NCBI GenBank assembly: GCA_001797275.1
Contig: MGOY01000030.1
Span: forward strand, 1-64,000
DNA from: Clostridiales bacterium GWF2_38_85
Lineage (GTDB): Bacteria > Bacillota > Clostridia > Oscillospirales > CAG-382
DNA: 64,000 bases
Direction: 5' to 3'
In this document: in pieces, positions 1 through 6,399 of the stretch
Layout of the letters: each line of letters starts with the position of its first letter
Position numbering within the stretch: position 1 is the first letter of the stretch
Made by a program: the position numbers and the translations under genes
The notes under the pieces: model-generated
Database searches by the model: none
What the model was told of the DNA's origin: nothing
What the model saw: only the letters and a program-made list of their open reading frames with translations

Positions 1-18
1 ATTTTGAAGCAAAAAGAA

Positions 19-64
19 ATCGAGTGCTCACACGGAATACTCAAATCCGTTATGAACACTCGAT
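19..64 (-). terminator. Rho-independent terminator of tRNA-Leu(CAG)
   Basis: The arms ATCGAGTG (19-26) and CACTCGAT (57-64) are perfectly complementary. An inner ACGGAT/ATTCCGT pairing extends the stem. On the minus strand the stem is followed by a T-rich run (TTTCTTTTT), directly downstream of the tRNA gene. The 3' arm plus T-run recurs at 4344-4361. Confidence 0.75.
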
Positions 65-65
65 A

Positions 66-152
66 TGGTGCGGGTAACAGGACTTGAACCTGCACATCCT
101 TGCGAACATAAGAACCTGAATCTTACGCGTCTGCCAATTCCGCCATACCCGC
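66..152 (-). tRNA. tRNA-Leu (anticodon CAG)
   Basis: On the minus strand the acceptor strands GCGGGTA and TACCCGC pair perfectly. The discriminator is A and CCA is encoded (66-68). A long variable arm follows the anticodon stem-loop TAAGA-TTCAGGT-TCTTA, giving anticodon CAG, and the T-loop reads GGTTCAAGTCC. Long variable arm and anticodon together identify a type II leucine tRNA. A leader of roughly 80 nt separates it from its promoter. Confidence 0.95.
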
Positions 153-239
153 ATATTAAATTATTGAATTTTACGCAGTCTGCAACATCCTGATTCTCGA
201 GACGTTATTCCCCATGCCTGCAAATGTTCAACGAAGTGT

Positions 240-268
240 ATTATATCATATATAAAATATAATTTCAA
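240..268 (-). promoter_or_regulatory. Sigma-A promoter for tRNA-Leu(CAG)
   Basis: On the minus strand TTGAAA (263-268) is followed after 17 nt by TATAAT (240-245), upstream of the tRNA. This is a near-consensus vegetative promoter. Confidence 0.75.
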
Positions 269-289
269 TAGTTTTTTTGCTTTTTACTA

Positions 290-318
290 TTGATTTATAC
301 TGTTAAAAAAGATAGAAT
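290..318 (+). promoter_or_regulatory. Sigma-A promoter for the membrane protein at 358
   Basis: TTGATT (290-295), a 17-nt spacer and TAGAAT (313-318) lie about 40 nt before the start codon. The spacing is ideal and the -10 box differs from consensus at one position. Confidence 0.5.
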
Positions 319-357
319 GTATATATAAAATATAATAATCTGTCAGGAGAAAAGTAA

Positions 358-957
358 ATGTCAAAATTATCGATATTTATTAAAGAAAACTTTCGAATAA
401 TCAGAAAGTTTTGGATCAATCAATTTACCATGTCTTTATTTGGATTGTTTCTCACAATACCTATGTCGGTTTTCGCCAAAAAGAACTCACTTGGCAATAC
501 TCCTGTTTTAATTGCAAGCATAGTTGCTGCCTTTTTGTTTATTTTCATAATGCATGATTTATTCTGGCAAGCAGGCGCAAAAAATGCAATAAAACAAAAA
601 GGAAAAGGGAGTAGAATTGACAGAAAACATGGGCTTAAGACTGCTCTGGTTGCCTATTCGCCAACAATTATTATTACTTTAATTTCTGTTATTATGTTTT
701 TGATAAATGTCAATTCATCATCGGAATGGGCTGGTAATGTTAATTCGGTTTTGATTTTTATTTTGAATTTTATTTTCAGCGGAATGTATTTTGGAATTTT
801 CAATCTTTATTTCAGTAATCAACCATATTATATGCTGATCTTTACTGCTATAACCATAATAATCCCAGCGATATCATATTATATGGGAACCAAAGAGACA
901 AAATTACACTCATTAGTAGGACTTGGCAATGTTGATTTCAAGACAAAAACAAAATAA
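358..957 (+). CDS. Multi-pass membrane protein, unknown function
   Basis: I do not recognise this 199-residue protein. It has about five hydrophobic segments: residues ~25-40, 50-65, 98-116, 129-150 and 156-175. A basic cytoplasmic loop rich in Lys/Arg/Gly (residues ~72-92) separates the second and third segments, and the C-terminus is charged. AGGAGA lies 8 nt before ATG, and the gene has its own vegetative-type promoter. It sits just upstream of cwlD and radA, but the sporulation-type promoter between 958 and 1018 suggests cwlD can be expressed independently. No catalytic motif is visible. A DUF624-like membrane protein is conceivable but unproven. Confidence 0.8.
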   Translation: MSKLSIFIKENFRIIRKFWINQFTMSLFGLFLTIPMSVFAKKNSLGNTPVLIASIVAAFLFIFIMHDLFWQAGAKNAIKQKGKGSRIDRKHGLKTALVAYSPTIIITLISVIMFLINVNSSSEWAGNVNSVLIFILNFIFSGMYFGIFNLYFSNQPYYMLIFTAITIIIPAISYYMGTKETKLHSLVGLGNVDFKTKTK

Positions 958-959
958 TC

Positions 960-988
960 GAATATAAATATTGACACAGGCATATACT
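960..988 (+). promoter_or_regulatory. Sigma-E-like (mother-cell sporulation) promoter for cwlD
   Basis: GAATATA (960-966), 14 nt, then CATATACT (981-988) matches the Bacillus sigma-E pattern (KMATATT, N14-15, CATACAHT) with one mismatch in each box. It lies 30 nt before the cwlD start. Family knowledge supports it: cwlD of B. subtilis is transcribed by sigma-E. Confidence 0.5.
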
Positions 989-1018
989 TCATAAATGAGG
1001 ACAGGAGGCCTGGTATTA

Positions 1019-1822
1019 ATGAACGAAAATAGTGAAAACATAAATTCTGAATTTTACAATGAAAATTATTTTAATTCTCCTAAAAAGGTTCTTATAATAT
1101 TTATTGCTTTTATTATTACTATTATTTTATTCTATTTCATTGCAACAATTTTTATTTCATATGGATACCGTGAAGCGATGAACGCTACTTATTTTCAAAG
1201 TATAAATACAAGCGGAGATAATATAAATAATACCTTAATTATAATTGATCCCGGTCACGGCGGTGAAGATAGAGGTGCTATAGCAAACGGACTTGCAGAA
1301 AAGGATCTGAACCTTGCTGTCGCTATGAAATTGAATCAATTTTTCATATTATCCGGTTACACGGTTATAATGACAAGAACCGATGATGTTTTATTGTATA
1401 AAGAAGGTCAGGAAGACCGCAAGAAATTTTACGATCTAAGAAATCGGCTCGAGATCGCTGAGAAGTATGAAAACTGTATTTTCATTAGCATCCACATGAA
1501 CAAATTTCCGCTACAAAGCTCACATGGACTTCAGGTTTTCTATTCCGATAATGATGAATCAAGCCAGGTGCTTGCTGAAATGATACAGAATGAATCAAAA
1601 TTGCTTGATCCAACTAATACACGAAAAATAAAACATGACAATAATACTATCTATATCCTTGAGAAAATAACAAAACCCGCAGTTCTGGTCGAATGCGGAT
1701 TTATTTCAAATTATGAAGAATCGAGACTTCTTGTTGATGAACAATATCAGAACAAACTTGCTTTTATCCTGTTCTGCGGAATAACAAAATTTATGAATAA
1801 AACTGAAATTTCAGAAAGGTAA
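1019..1822 (+). CDS. cwlD: N-acetylmuramoyl-L-alanine amidase, CwlD-type (spore cortex)
   Basis: This Amidase_3 family zinc hydrolase cleaves the amide between MurNAc and the stem peptide. CwlD orthologues start muramic-delta-lactam formation in the spore cortex. The 267-residue protein has an N-terminal membrane anchor (residues ~23-46) and then the catalytic domain. The zinc ligands are His80 in DPGHGG, Glu in AEKDLN and His in SIHMN, and the catalytic Glu lies in VECGFISN. I chose the ATG at 1019 because AGGAGG (1003-1008) lies 10 nt upstream. An in-frame ATG at 995 has no such site. The stop is 4 nt before radA. A sigma-E-like promoter upstream fits expression in the mother cell. The CwlD assignment over other Amidase_3 enzymes rests on size, anchor, promoter and the radA neighbourhood. 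Confidence 0.85.
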   Translation: MNENSENINSEFYNENYFNSPKKVLIIFIAFIITIILFYFIATIFISYGYREAMNATYFQSINTSGDNINNTLIIIDPGHGGEDRGAIANGLAEKDLNLAVAMKLNQFFILSGYTVIMTRTDDVLLYKEGQEDRKKFYDLRNRLEIAEKYENCIFISIHMNKFPLQSSHGLQVFYSDNDESSQVLAEMIQNESKLLDPTNTRKIKHDNNTIYILEKITKPAVLVECGFISNYEESRLLVDEQYQNKLAFILFCGITKFMNKTEISER

Positions 1823-1826
1823 CTTT

Positions 1827-3206
1827 ATGAAGACAGACGAAAAAAATATTTTTGTATGCTCAAATTGCGGTTACAATTCAATAAAATGGTATGGTAGATG
1901 TCCAGAATGCAATGAATGGAATACATTTGAAGAAAGAATAATTAGAAAAACACTAAAGACTTCAAAAGCATCGGATAAAATGACAGAAATATATCATACA
2001 AGTATAGCAATGCCAATATCAAGTATTGATTATCCAAACCATATAAGAATAAAAACCGGGATGGGCGAATTTGACAGAGTACTTGGTGGGGGTATTGTTA
2101 AGGGTTCAGCAGTTTTATTGTCAGGTGAACCTGGAATAGGGAAGTCTACTCTTCTTTTACAAATATGTGAATGCATAGGTTCATATGGCAAGATATTATA
2201 TGTTTCAGGTGAAGAATCTGCTTCACAGATAAAATTACGAGCTACTAGGATTGGTGTTGACACATCAAATTTATTAGTTTTATGTGAAACGAATATAAAT
2301 AAGATATTATTGGAGCTTGATGCTGTAAAACCCGCTGTTGTAATAATAGATTCAATACAAACGATGTACGATGATAATCTAAGTTCATATCCCGGCAGTG
2401 TAACTCAGGTTAAGCAGAGTGCATCACTTTTAATGAGCAAAGCAAAATCCAACGATATGGCTATTCTAATAGTTGGTCATGTAAATAAAGATGGTGCTAT
2501 TGCAGGTCCTAAGGTTCTTGAGCATATAGTTGATGCAGTTTTATATTTTGAAGGTGAAAAGCAGCACGCTTACCGTATAATACGAGCAGCAAAAAATCGT
2601 TTCGGTTCAACAAATGAAATTGGTATATTTGAGATGGTTGAAAACGGACTTGCAGAAATTGAGAATCCTTCAGCAGTATTATTATCTCAAAGGCCACGCG
2701 GTGTATCAGGAAGCTGCGCAGTTTGTGTTGTTGATGGTAGTAGACCAATTATTGCAGAAATACAAGCTCTTGTTACTCCAACCTTTTTCCCGAGTGCGAA
2801 AAGAATGTCAACCGGTCTAGATTACAACAGAACATCATTGATTTTAGCTGTTCTTGAAAAGCGTCTTGGATATCGTTTTTCAACTCAGGATGTATATTTG
2901 AATGTCGCCGGTGGATTAAAAATTGACGAGCCTTCAAGTGACATAGCTACTGCTCTTGCTTTAATTTCTTCATATAAAGATATTGCAATCCCTGATGATG
3001 TTATTGCATTCGGGGAAATAGGTCTTGCCGGTGAATGCAGATCAGTATCAGGCATTGAAATGCGAATTAATGAAGCTGTCAGATTAGGATTTACAAATAT
3101 TGCGATTCCGCATAGATCGATGAAACTTTTAAAAAAAACATATCCCGAAGTGACAATAAATCCGATTAGAAGCGTTTTTGATTTACTGAAATTAATTGGT
3201 ATTTAA
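1827..3206 (+). CDS. radA: DNA repair protein RadA (branch-migration ATPase)
   Basis: RadA (Sms) is a RecA-like ring ATPase that drives branch migration during recombination and repair. The 459-residue length is normal. The N-terminal zinc finger has CSNC (11-14) and CPEC (25-28). Walker A is GEPGIGKST (100-108), the Walker B region is VVIIDS (171-176), and the RadA-specific KNRFG motif is at 256-260. The C-terminal third is the Lon-protease-like domain. It lies 4 nt after cwlD and directly abuts the next gene, so all three genes are probably cotranscribed. All diagnostic motifs are intact. Confidence 0.97.
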   Translation: MKTDEKNIFVCSNCGYNSIKWYGRCPECNEWNTFEERIIRKTLKTSKASDKMTEIYHTSIAMPISSIDYPNHIRIKTGMGEFDRVLGGGIVKGSAVLLSGEPGIGKSTLLLQICECIGSYGKILYVSGEESASQIKLRATRIGVDTSNLLVLCETNINKILLELDAVKPAVVIIDSIQTMYDDNLSSYPGSVTQVKQSASLLMSKAKSNDMAILIVGHVNKDGAIAGPKVLEHIVDAVLYFEGEKQHAYRIIRAAKNRFGSTNEIGIFEMVENGLAEIENPSAVLLSQRPRGVSGSCAVCVVDGSRPIIAEIQALVTPTFFPSAKRMSTGLDYNRTSLILAVLEKRLGYRFSTQDVYLNVAGGLKIDEPSSDIATALALISSYKDIAIPDDVIAFGEIGLAGECRSVSGIEMRINEAVRLGFTNIAIPHRSMKLLKKTYPEVTINPIRSVFDLLKLIGI

Positions 3207-3986
3207 ATGAATATACAAAATATTAAACCAAATGAACCTAATATACCATCAAATTATGTCGCTGGAGTATTTATATCAGATAATTTTCCATTATATATGG
3301 AAGAAAAGCTTCATAATTTTAACATACAAACTATTCGACTTAAGTCTTGTAAAAACATTTTAAGCGAAGTCAGATATCATACAGATATACTTTGCTGCAA
3401 TGTAAAAAAAGGCATTTGGTTTTTTGAACCTGAAAACGCATTCAGAGTTGTTAATGATTTAGACACATTTTGGCAGGGAAGTGATGTAGTACAAATTATT
3501 GTTGGTTCAGAATTAAAAGACAAATATCCTCACGAAGTAATGTATAATTGCTTCACCATTAATGAACATTTGTTCTGCTCTGGATTTACATCACCGCATA
3601 TATTAAAATATGCTGAAGAAAATGAATTAAATATAATTAAAGTTAAACAAGGATATACCAAATGTTCAGCTGCAATATGCGGTAAAAATAGTATTGTTAC
3701 ATCTGATAAAGGATTATATAAAATACTGATTGAATTAAAATATAATGCTTTATTAATTAACGGTTCTGACATTCGACTAAACGGCTTTTCCTGCGGGTTT
3801 ATTGGAGGATGCAGTGGAATGATTGCAGCGGATAAAATTGCGTTTACGGGCAACTTAACACGAATGAAAGATTATAAAAGTTTAAAAAGCTTTTTAGACA
3901 ACATACATATCGAATCTATTTTATTAGGTAATGAGGTATTATATGATTATGGTGGTATCTTACCATTTTGTGAATACTCAGTCTGA
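3207..3986 (+). CDS. DUF6873-like protein (guanidino-modifying-enzyme fold)
   Basis: This 259-residue cytosolic protein resembles the clostridial DUF6873 family, which is predicted to share the arginine-deiminase/amidinotransferase (GME) fold. The support is general: a family-like length, alternating beta/alpha pattern, a SGFTSPHILKYAEE segment, and a Cys-rich C-terminal GGCSGMIAADKIAFTGNL segment typical of that group. I infer no reaction. The ATG follows the radA stop codon immediately, so translation is probably coupled. Clustering with radA is a common clostridial arrangement as far as I recall. The family name is recalled rather than searched. Confidence 0.7.
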   Translation: MNIQNIKPNEPNIPSNYVAGVFISDNFPLYMEEKLHNFNIQTIRLKSCKNILSEVRYHTDILCCNVKKGIWFFEPENAFRVVNDLDTFWQGSDVVQIIVGSELKDKYPHEVMYNCFTINEHLFCSGFTSPHILKYAEENELNIIKVKQGYTKCSAAICGKNSIVTSDKGLYKILIELKYNALLINGSDIRLNGFSCGFIGGCSGMIAADKIAFTGNLTRMKDYKSLKSFLDNIHIESILLGNEVLYDYGGILPFCEYSV

Positions 3987-4043
3987 TCTCTTTATAATCT
4001 CTTTAAATTCATATTTATACATATTATCTTCGTATATACCCCT

Positions 4044-4081
4044 ACCGTACTATACAAAATTTGCATTTTGTATAGTACGGT
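4044..4081. repeat. 17-bp perfect inverted repeat
   Basis: The arms 4044-4060 (ACCGTACTATACAAAAT) and 4065-4081 are exact reverse complements separated by TTGC. No T-run follows on either strand, so it is not a standard intrinsic terminator. It may be an element end or a protein-binding hairpin. Confidence 0.85.
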
Positions 4082-4129
4082 TAAGTTATCAGAGTTTAGC
4101 AGTTATTCTTTTTTCGTACTACCGTTGCA

Positions 4130-4153
4130 CTTCCAAAATGCTCGTTTTGTGCA
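4130..4153. repeat. Imperfect hairpin next to the recombinase remnant
   Basis: The outer arms TTGCAC and GTGCAA and the inner AAAA/TTTT pair form a stem with a TTCC bulge and a TGCTCG loop. Coordinates are accurate to a few bases. It lies just downstream of the recombinase remnant stop on the minus strand and could be that element's terminal hairpin. Confidence 0.5.
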
Positions 4154-4179
4154 ATTTACAATTAATTTTTTCTGATTCT

Positions 4180-4315
4180 CTATGTATACTCCACTGCAAC
4201 GCCCTGTCGGATATCTGCTTTGTAATTGCTTGTGAAAGCCGATTCTGGAATTTCAATATAGCCAACAAAACGATAATGAATCACAAGCTTTTGGATACGG
4301 CTCTTGCCGGTACCT
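4180..4315 (-). pseudogene. C-terminal remnant of a large serine recombinase
   Basis: On the minus strand the frame ending at the TAG at 4180 encodes KLVIHYRFVGYIEIPE, then YKADIRQGVAVEYT and the stop. This closely resembles the C-terminal tail of DUF4368-containing serine recombinases of Firmicute mobile elements. Only about 40 residues are recognisable. The catalytic domain, recombinase domain and zinc ribbon are absent, and the upstream in-frame sequence is not recombinase-like. A promoter and a Shine-Dalgarno-ATG (4366) lie upstream but lead into a different frame. This suggests an internally deleted, dead gene. The identification is from memory of the tail motif. Confidence 0.65.
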
Positions 4316-4343
4316 TCCACACATACGAAGAAAGCAAAAGAAT

Positions 4344-4361
4344 GCAAAAAGAAATCGAGTG
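4344..4361 (-). repeat. 18-bp copy of the tRNA-Leu(CAG) terminator 3' arm and T-run
   Basis: The 18 bases here are identical to 9-26 in the same orientation. A short GAGTG/CACTC stem precedes the T-run on the minus strand, so this copy is itself terminator-like. Confidence 0.7.
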
Positions 4362-4411
4362 TCCATGTCACTCCTAATATAAATTTGCTGTACCACAATG
4401 TTATTAATATA

Positions 4412-4440
4412 ATTTTACCATCGAAAATAAAACAAGTCAA
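4412..4440 (-). promoter_or_regulatory. Orphan promoter upstream of the recombinase remnant
   Basis: On the minus strand TTGACT (4435-4440), 17 nt, TAAAAT (4412-4417) precedes AGGAG and an ATG at 4366. The ATG opens only a 37-codon frame (4253-4366) that is not in the recombinase frame. Confidence 0.5.
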
Positions 4441-4578
4441 ACACTTTACAGCATTCGACTTGTTTCGACAAAATATTATGTGATCCACTGACAAAAAAGA
4501 TGCGGGGAGTTTAACGTGGAAAATGTTTATTAGGCGGTGTCCCCTGTCTTTGCGGGCTTGACTCACAGTCATGTTGCA

Positions 4579-5202
4579 TTATACCAATTTCGATTTAATA
4601 TCTTCTACGATTTTATCAAAAACCTGCTCCCGTTCCGTAGACGTATCATAAATCGTAAAACCGTATTTCACTAAATGATCAGTCATAGATCGACTGAATG
4701 GAATGGCTTCTTGACTAACTTCTCTTAGATCATCATCATCTAAACTATATGTCCAATCGTCTTCCGTATCGTATTTCCTAAAATCGTTGAAAAATTCATC
4801 AGCCGTTTTTTTGTTTTGCACCAACCCTATAAGCAAAAAATTGTCTTTCAATTCTTCTATCTCATACATTTTCAGAATAGGTAATATCTTCTCAAAATTA
4901 AAATACCCTCCTTCCAACACAAACCTATTTCCTTTTACAGCGTGCGCCCGCAGGTTTAGCTCATATGCAACGCCGTGACTGGAAGAAAATGCACCAAGAA
5001 AATGACCAAGGAACGGCGCTAAATTGTCTGTGGTCTTCCTTCTATTCCAATTAAGCTTAATATTTAATTGTGGATATGCCCCTTGAAATGTGGCGACAAG
5101 TTTGTCGACACTGATGACAAAGTAATTTAGCTCTTCGTTTATTTTTCTTGCTAATGTTGATTTACCGGCTCTTGACGGACCTGCAATGATTATGTTTTTC
5201 AA
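4579..5202 (-). CDS. P-loop nucleoside/shikimate-kinase-like NTPase
   Basis: This 207-residue cytosolic protein begins MKNIIIAGPSRAGKST, a strong Walker A motif (GPSRAGKST), followed by SVDKL, which fits the substrate/DxD region of small P-loop kinases. An Arg-rich lid-like segment and a long C-terminal helical region follow. It resembles AAA/zeta-toxin/adenylate-kinase-like predicted kinases, and the substrate cannot be read from sequence. The start is a TTG at 5202 with GAGGTG 7 nt upstream. It has its own promoter and lies between a recombinase scar and tRNA-Leu(TAG), an arrangement typical of acquired genes. Confidence 0.75.
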   Translation of the reverse strand: MKNIIIAGPSRAGKSTLARKINEELNYFVISVDKLVATFQGAYPQLNIKLNWNRRKTTDNLAPFLGHFLGAFSSSHGVAYELNLRAHAVKGNRFVLEGGYFNFEKILPILKMYEIEELKDNFLLIGLVQNKKTADEFFNDFRKYDTEDDWTYSLDDDDLREVSQEAIPFSRSMTDHLVKYGFTIYDTSTEREQVFDKIVEDIKSKLV

Positions 5203-5239
5203 AATAACACCTCGCCTAATATAAATTTTCTAGGCTCCT

Positions 5240-5268
5240 ATTATATCAAAAACCTGCCGATAAAGCAA
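5240..5268 (-). promoter_or_regulatory. Promoter of the kinase-like gene
   Basis: On the minus strand TTGCTT (5263-5268), 17 nt, TATAAT (5240-5245). The -35 region lies inside the terminator hairpin of tRNA-Leu(TAG), so the two signals overlap. Confidence 0.55.
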
Positions 5269-5287
5269 TTACTGCTTTATTCGACAG
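5254..5287 (-). terminator. Terminator of tRNA-Leu(TAG)
   Basis: On the minus strand CTGTCGAATAAAGCA (5273-5287) pairs with TGCTTTATCGGCAG (5254-5267), with one bulge and one mismatch, and is followed by GTTTTTG. Confidence 0.65.
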
Positions 5288-5298
5288 ATTTTTCTTTT

Positions 5299-5382
5299 TG
5301 GTGCGGATGACAGGAATTGAACCTGCACTCATTGAGAATCGGCTTCTAAGACCGACGCGTCTACCATTTCCGCCACATCCGC
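5299..5382 (-). tRNA. tRNA-Leu (anticodon TAG)
   Basis: On the minus strand the acceptor strands GCGGATG and CATCCGC pair perfectly, with discriminator A and encoded CCA (5299-5301). The anticodon stem-loop TCGGT-CTTAGAA-GCCGA gives anticodon TAG. The variable arm is long, as in leucine tRNAs. It shares the D-arm sequence with the tRNA-Leu at 66-152. Confidence 0.95.
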
Positions 5383-5414
5383 ATTTTATCGCAACATTTT
5401 TTGCGAACATATGA

Positions 5415-5443
5415 ATTTTAACATAATTATATCGAAAAGTCAA
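5415..5443 (-). promoter_or_regulatory. Promoter of tRNA-Leu(TAG)
   Basis: On the minus strand TTGACT (5438-5443), 17 nt, TAAAAT (5415-5420), about 32 nt before the tRNA. Confidence 0.7.
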
Positions 5444-5464
5444 GCATTATTATCTTTCAATTTA

Positions 5465-5719
5465 CTATAGTAATATGTAATTAGCTGCAAAGCCAAATAT
5501 CAGGCTTTCTGTTATACACAATAGATAATATTCAACAATAATTCTTTGTGTATACACAGCCATTTTCAACTGCAACCAACTACTATCAATCCCCTTCCCT
5601 ATTATAATAAATCCAACCGCACATAAAATTGTGCTGAATATAATACCCCATAATATTATATTTCTTGATATTGGCATAATAGTATATAGTATGCTTAATT
5701 TCTTTTTGTTTCTATTCAT
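5465..5719 (-). CDS. Small membrane protein, unknown function
   Basis: This 84-residue protein has a basic N-terminus (MNRNKKKLS) and two transmembrane segments (~residues 18-41 and 63-82). AAAGGT lies about 8 nt before ATG. It is divergent from nrdR, with about 170 nt between them holding the nrdR promoter. I do not recognise the family. Composition and a plausible ribosome binding site make it likely real, but its short length keeps confidence moderate. Confidence 0.55.
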   Translation of the reverse strand: MNRNKKKLSILYTIMPISRNIILWGIIFSTILCAVGFIIIGKGIDSSWLQLKMAVYTQRIIVEYYLLCITESLIFGFAANYILL

Positions 5720-5758
5720 TTTTATTTACCTTTAGCTTAATTTTAAGCTTTTCCTTTC

Positions 5759-5787
5759 TTTACATTTGTTTAATTTTATGTTATAAT
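5759..5787 (+). promoter_or_regulatory. Promoter of nrdR
   Basis: TTTACA (5759-5764), 17 nt, TATAAT (5782-5787). A leader of about 95 nt precedes the nrdR start at 5887. Confidence 0.6.
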
Positions 5788-5886
5788 TGAATAAATACTA
5801 ATATGTAAATATATTAAGCTAACAATTGAATGGTGTAATTCATTTATCAGGTTATATACTAAATAAGAATTATATGGGAGAAAATT

Positions 5887-6342
5887 ATGAAGTGTCCAAC
5901 ATGTTCTCATCTCGAAAGTAAAGTTATTGACTCCAGGCCTTCAACTGAAGGCGATTCAATACGCCGCAGACGCGAATGCTTGAATTGCCAAAAACGGTTC
6001 ACTACATATGAAACAATTGAGACAATTCCTATTATGGTAATTAAAAAGGATAAGTCTCGTGAAAGCTTTGATCGGAATAAAATTCTCATGAGCATTATCA
6101 GAGCATGTAATAAACGTCAGGTTTCACGAAATGATATGGAAAGAATCGTCAACGAAATTGAACTTCAAGTTCAGAATTCACTTCAAAACGAAGTGCCTTC
6201 TTCATATATCGGTGAGCTTGTTATGAATAAACTCAAAGCTTTAGATGAGGTTGCTTACATCAGATTTGCTTCTGTTTACAGGCAGTTTAAGGACATAACT
6301 GATTTCATGGATGAGTTAAACAATTTAATGACACAAAAATAA
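5887..6342 (+). CDS. nrdR: Transcriptional repressor NrdR
   Basis: NrdR represses ribonucleotide reductase genes in response to dATP/ATP. The 151-residue length is typical. The zinc ribbon has Cys3, Cys6, Cys31 and Cys34 (CPTC and CLNC), followed by an RRRREC segment. The ATP-cone domain spans residues ~48-138, with the [16 protein letters not shown] start typical of the family. TGGGAG precedes the ATG. The gene is monocistronic, with a terminator shared with the convergent envelope operon. No NrdR box pair is visible in its own promoter. Confidence 0.97.
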   Translation: MKCPTCSHLESKVIDSRPSTEGDSIRRRRECLNCQKRFTTYETIETIPIMVIKKDKSRESFDRNKILMSIIRACNKRQVSRNDMERIVNEIELQVQNSLQNEVPSSYIGELVMNKLKALDEVAYIRFASVYRQFKDITDFMDELNNLMTQK

Positions 6343-6348
6343 AAATAA

Positions 6349-6384
6349 AAAAGCAGCAGGTGATGTCAATTCCCTGTTGCTTTT
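6349..6384. terminator. Bidirectional terminator between nrdR and the LytM-like gene
   Basis: AAAAGCAGCAGG (6349-6360) pairs with CCTGTTGCTTTT (6373-6384) with one mismatch. A-rich and T-rich flanks serve both convergent genes. Confidence 0.75.
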
Positions 6385-6399
6385 AATTTTGATTTTTAA

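Larger units (their letters stand above)
3987..4578. other. Intergenic scar between the DUF6873 gene and the kinase-like gene
   Basis: This 592-nt stretch has no intact gene. It holds a near-perfect hairpin (4044-4081), a second bulged hairpin (4130-4153), a serine recombinase C-terminal remnant (4180-4315, minus), an 18-bp copy of the tRNA-Leu(CAG) terminator 3' half (4344-4361), and an orphan minus-strand promoter (4412-4440). The best reading is debris of an inserted element. Confidence 0.6.

Noticed and set aside
3931-4377. 148-codon plus-strand open frame starting inside the DUF6873 gene
   Set aside because: It begins in another frame of a real gene, crosses two hairpins and is antisense to the recombinase remnant; no ribosome binding site or protein-like composition.
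4180-4572. Minus-strand 130-codon frame as an intact gene
   Set aside because: Only the last ~40 codons resemble a protein family; the rest spans a promoter and a terminator-like repeat.
5246-5443. 65-codon minus-strand frame
   Set aside because: It runs through tRNA-Leu(TAG) and its terminator, so it is an artefact of the RNA gene.
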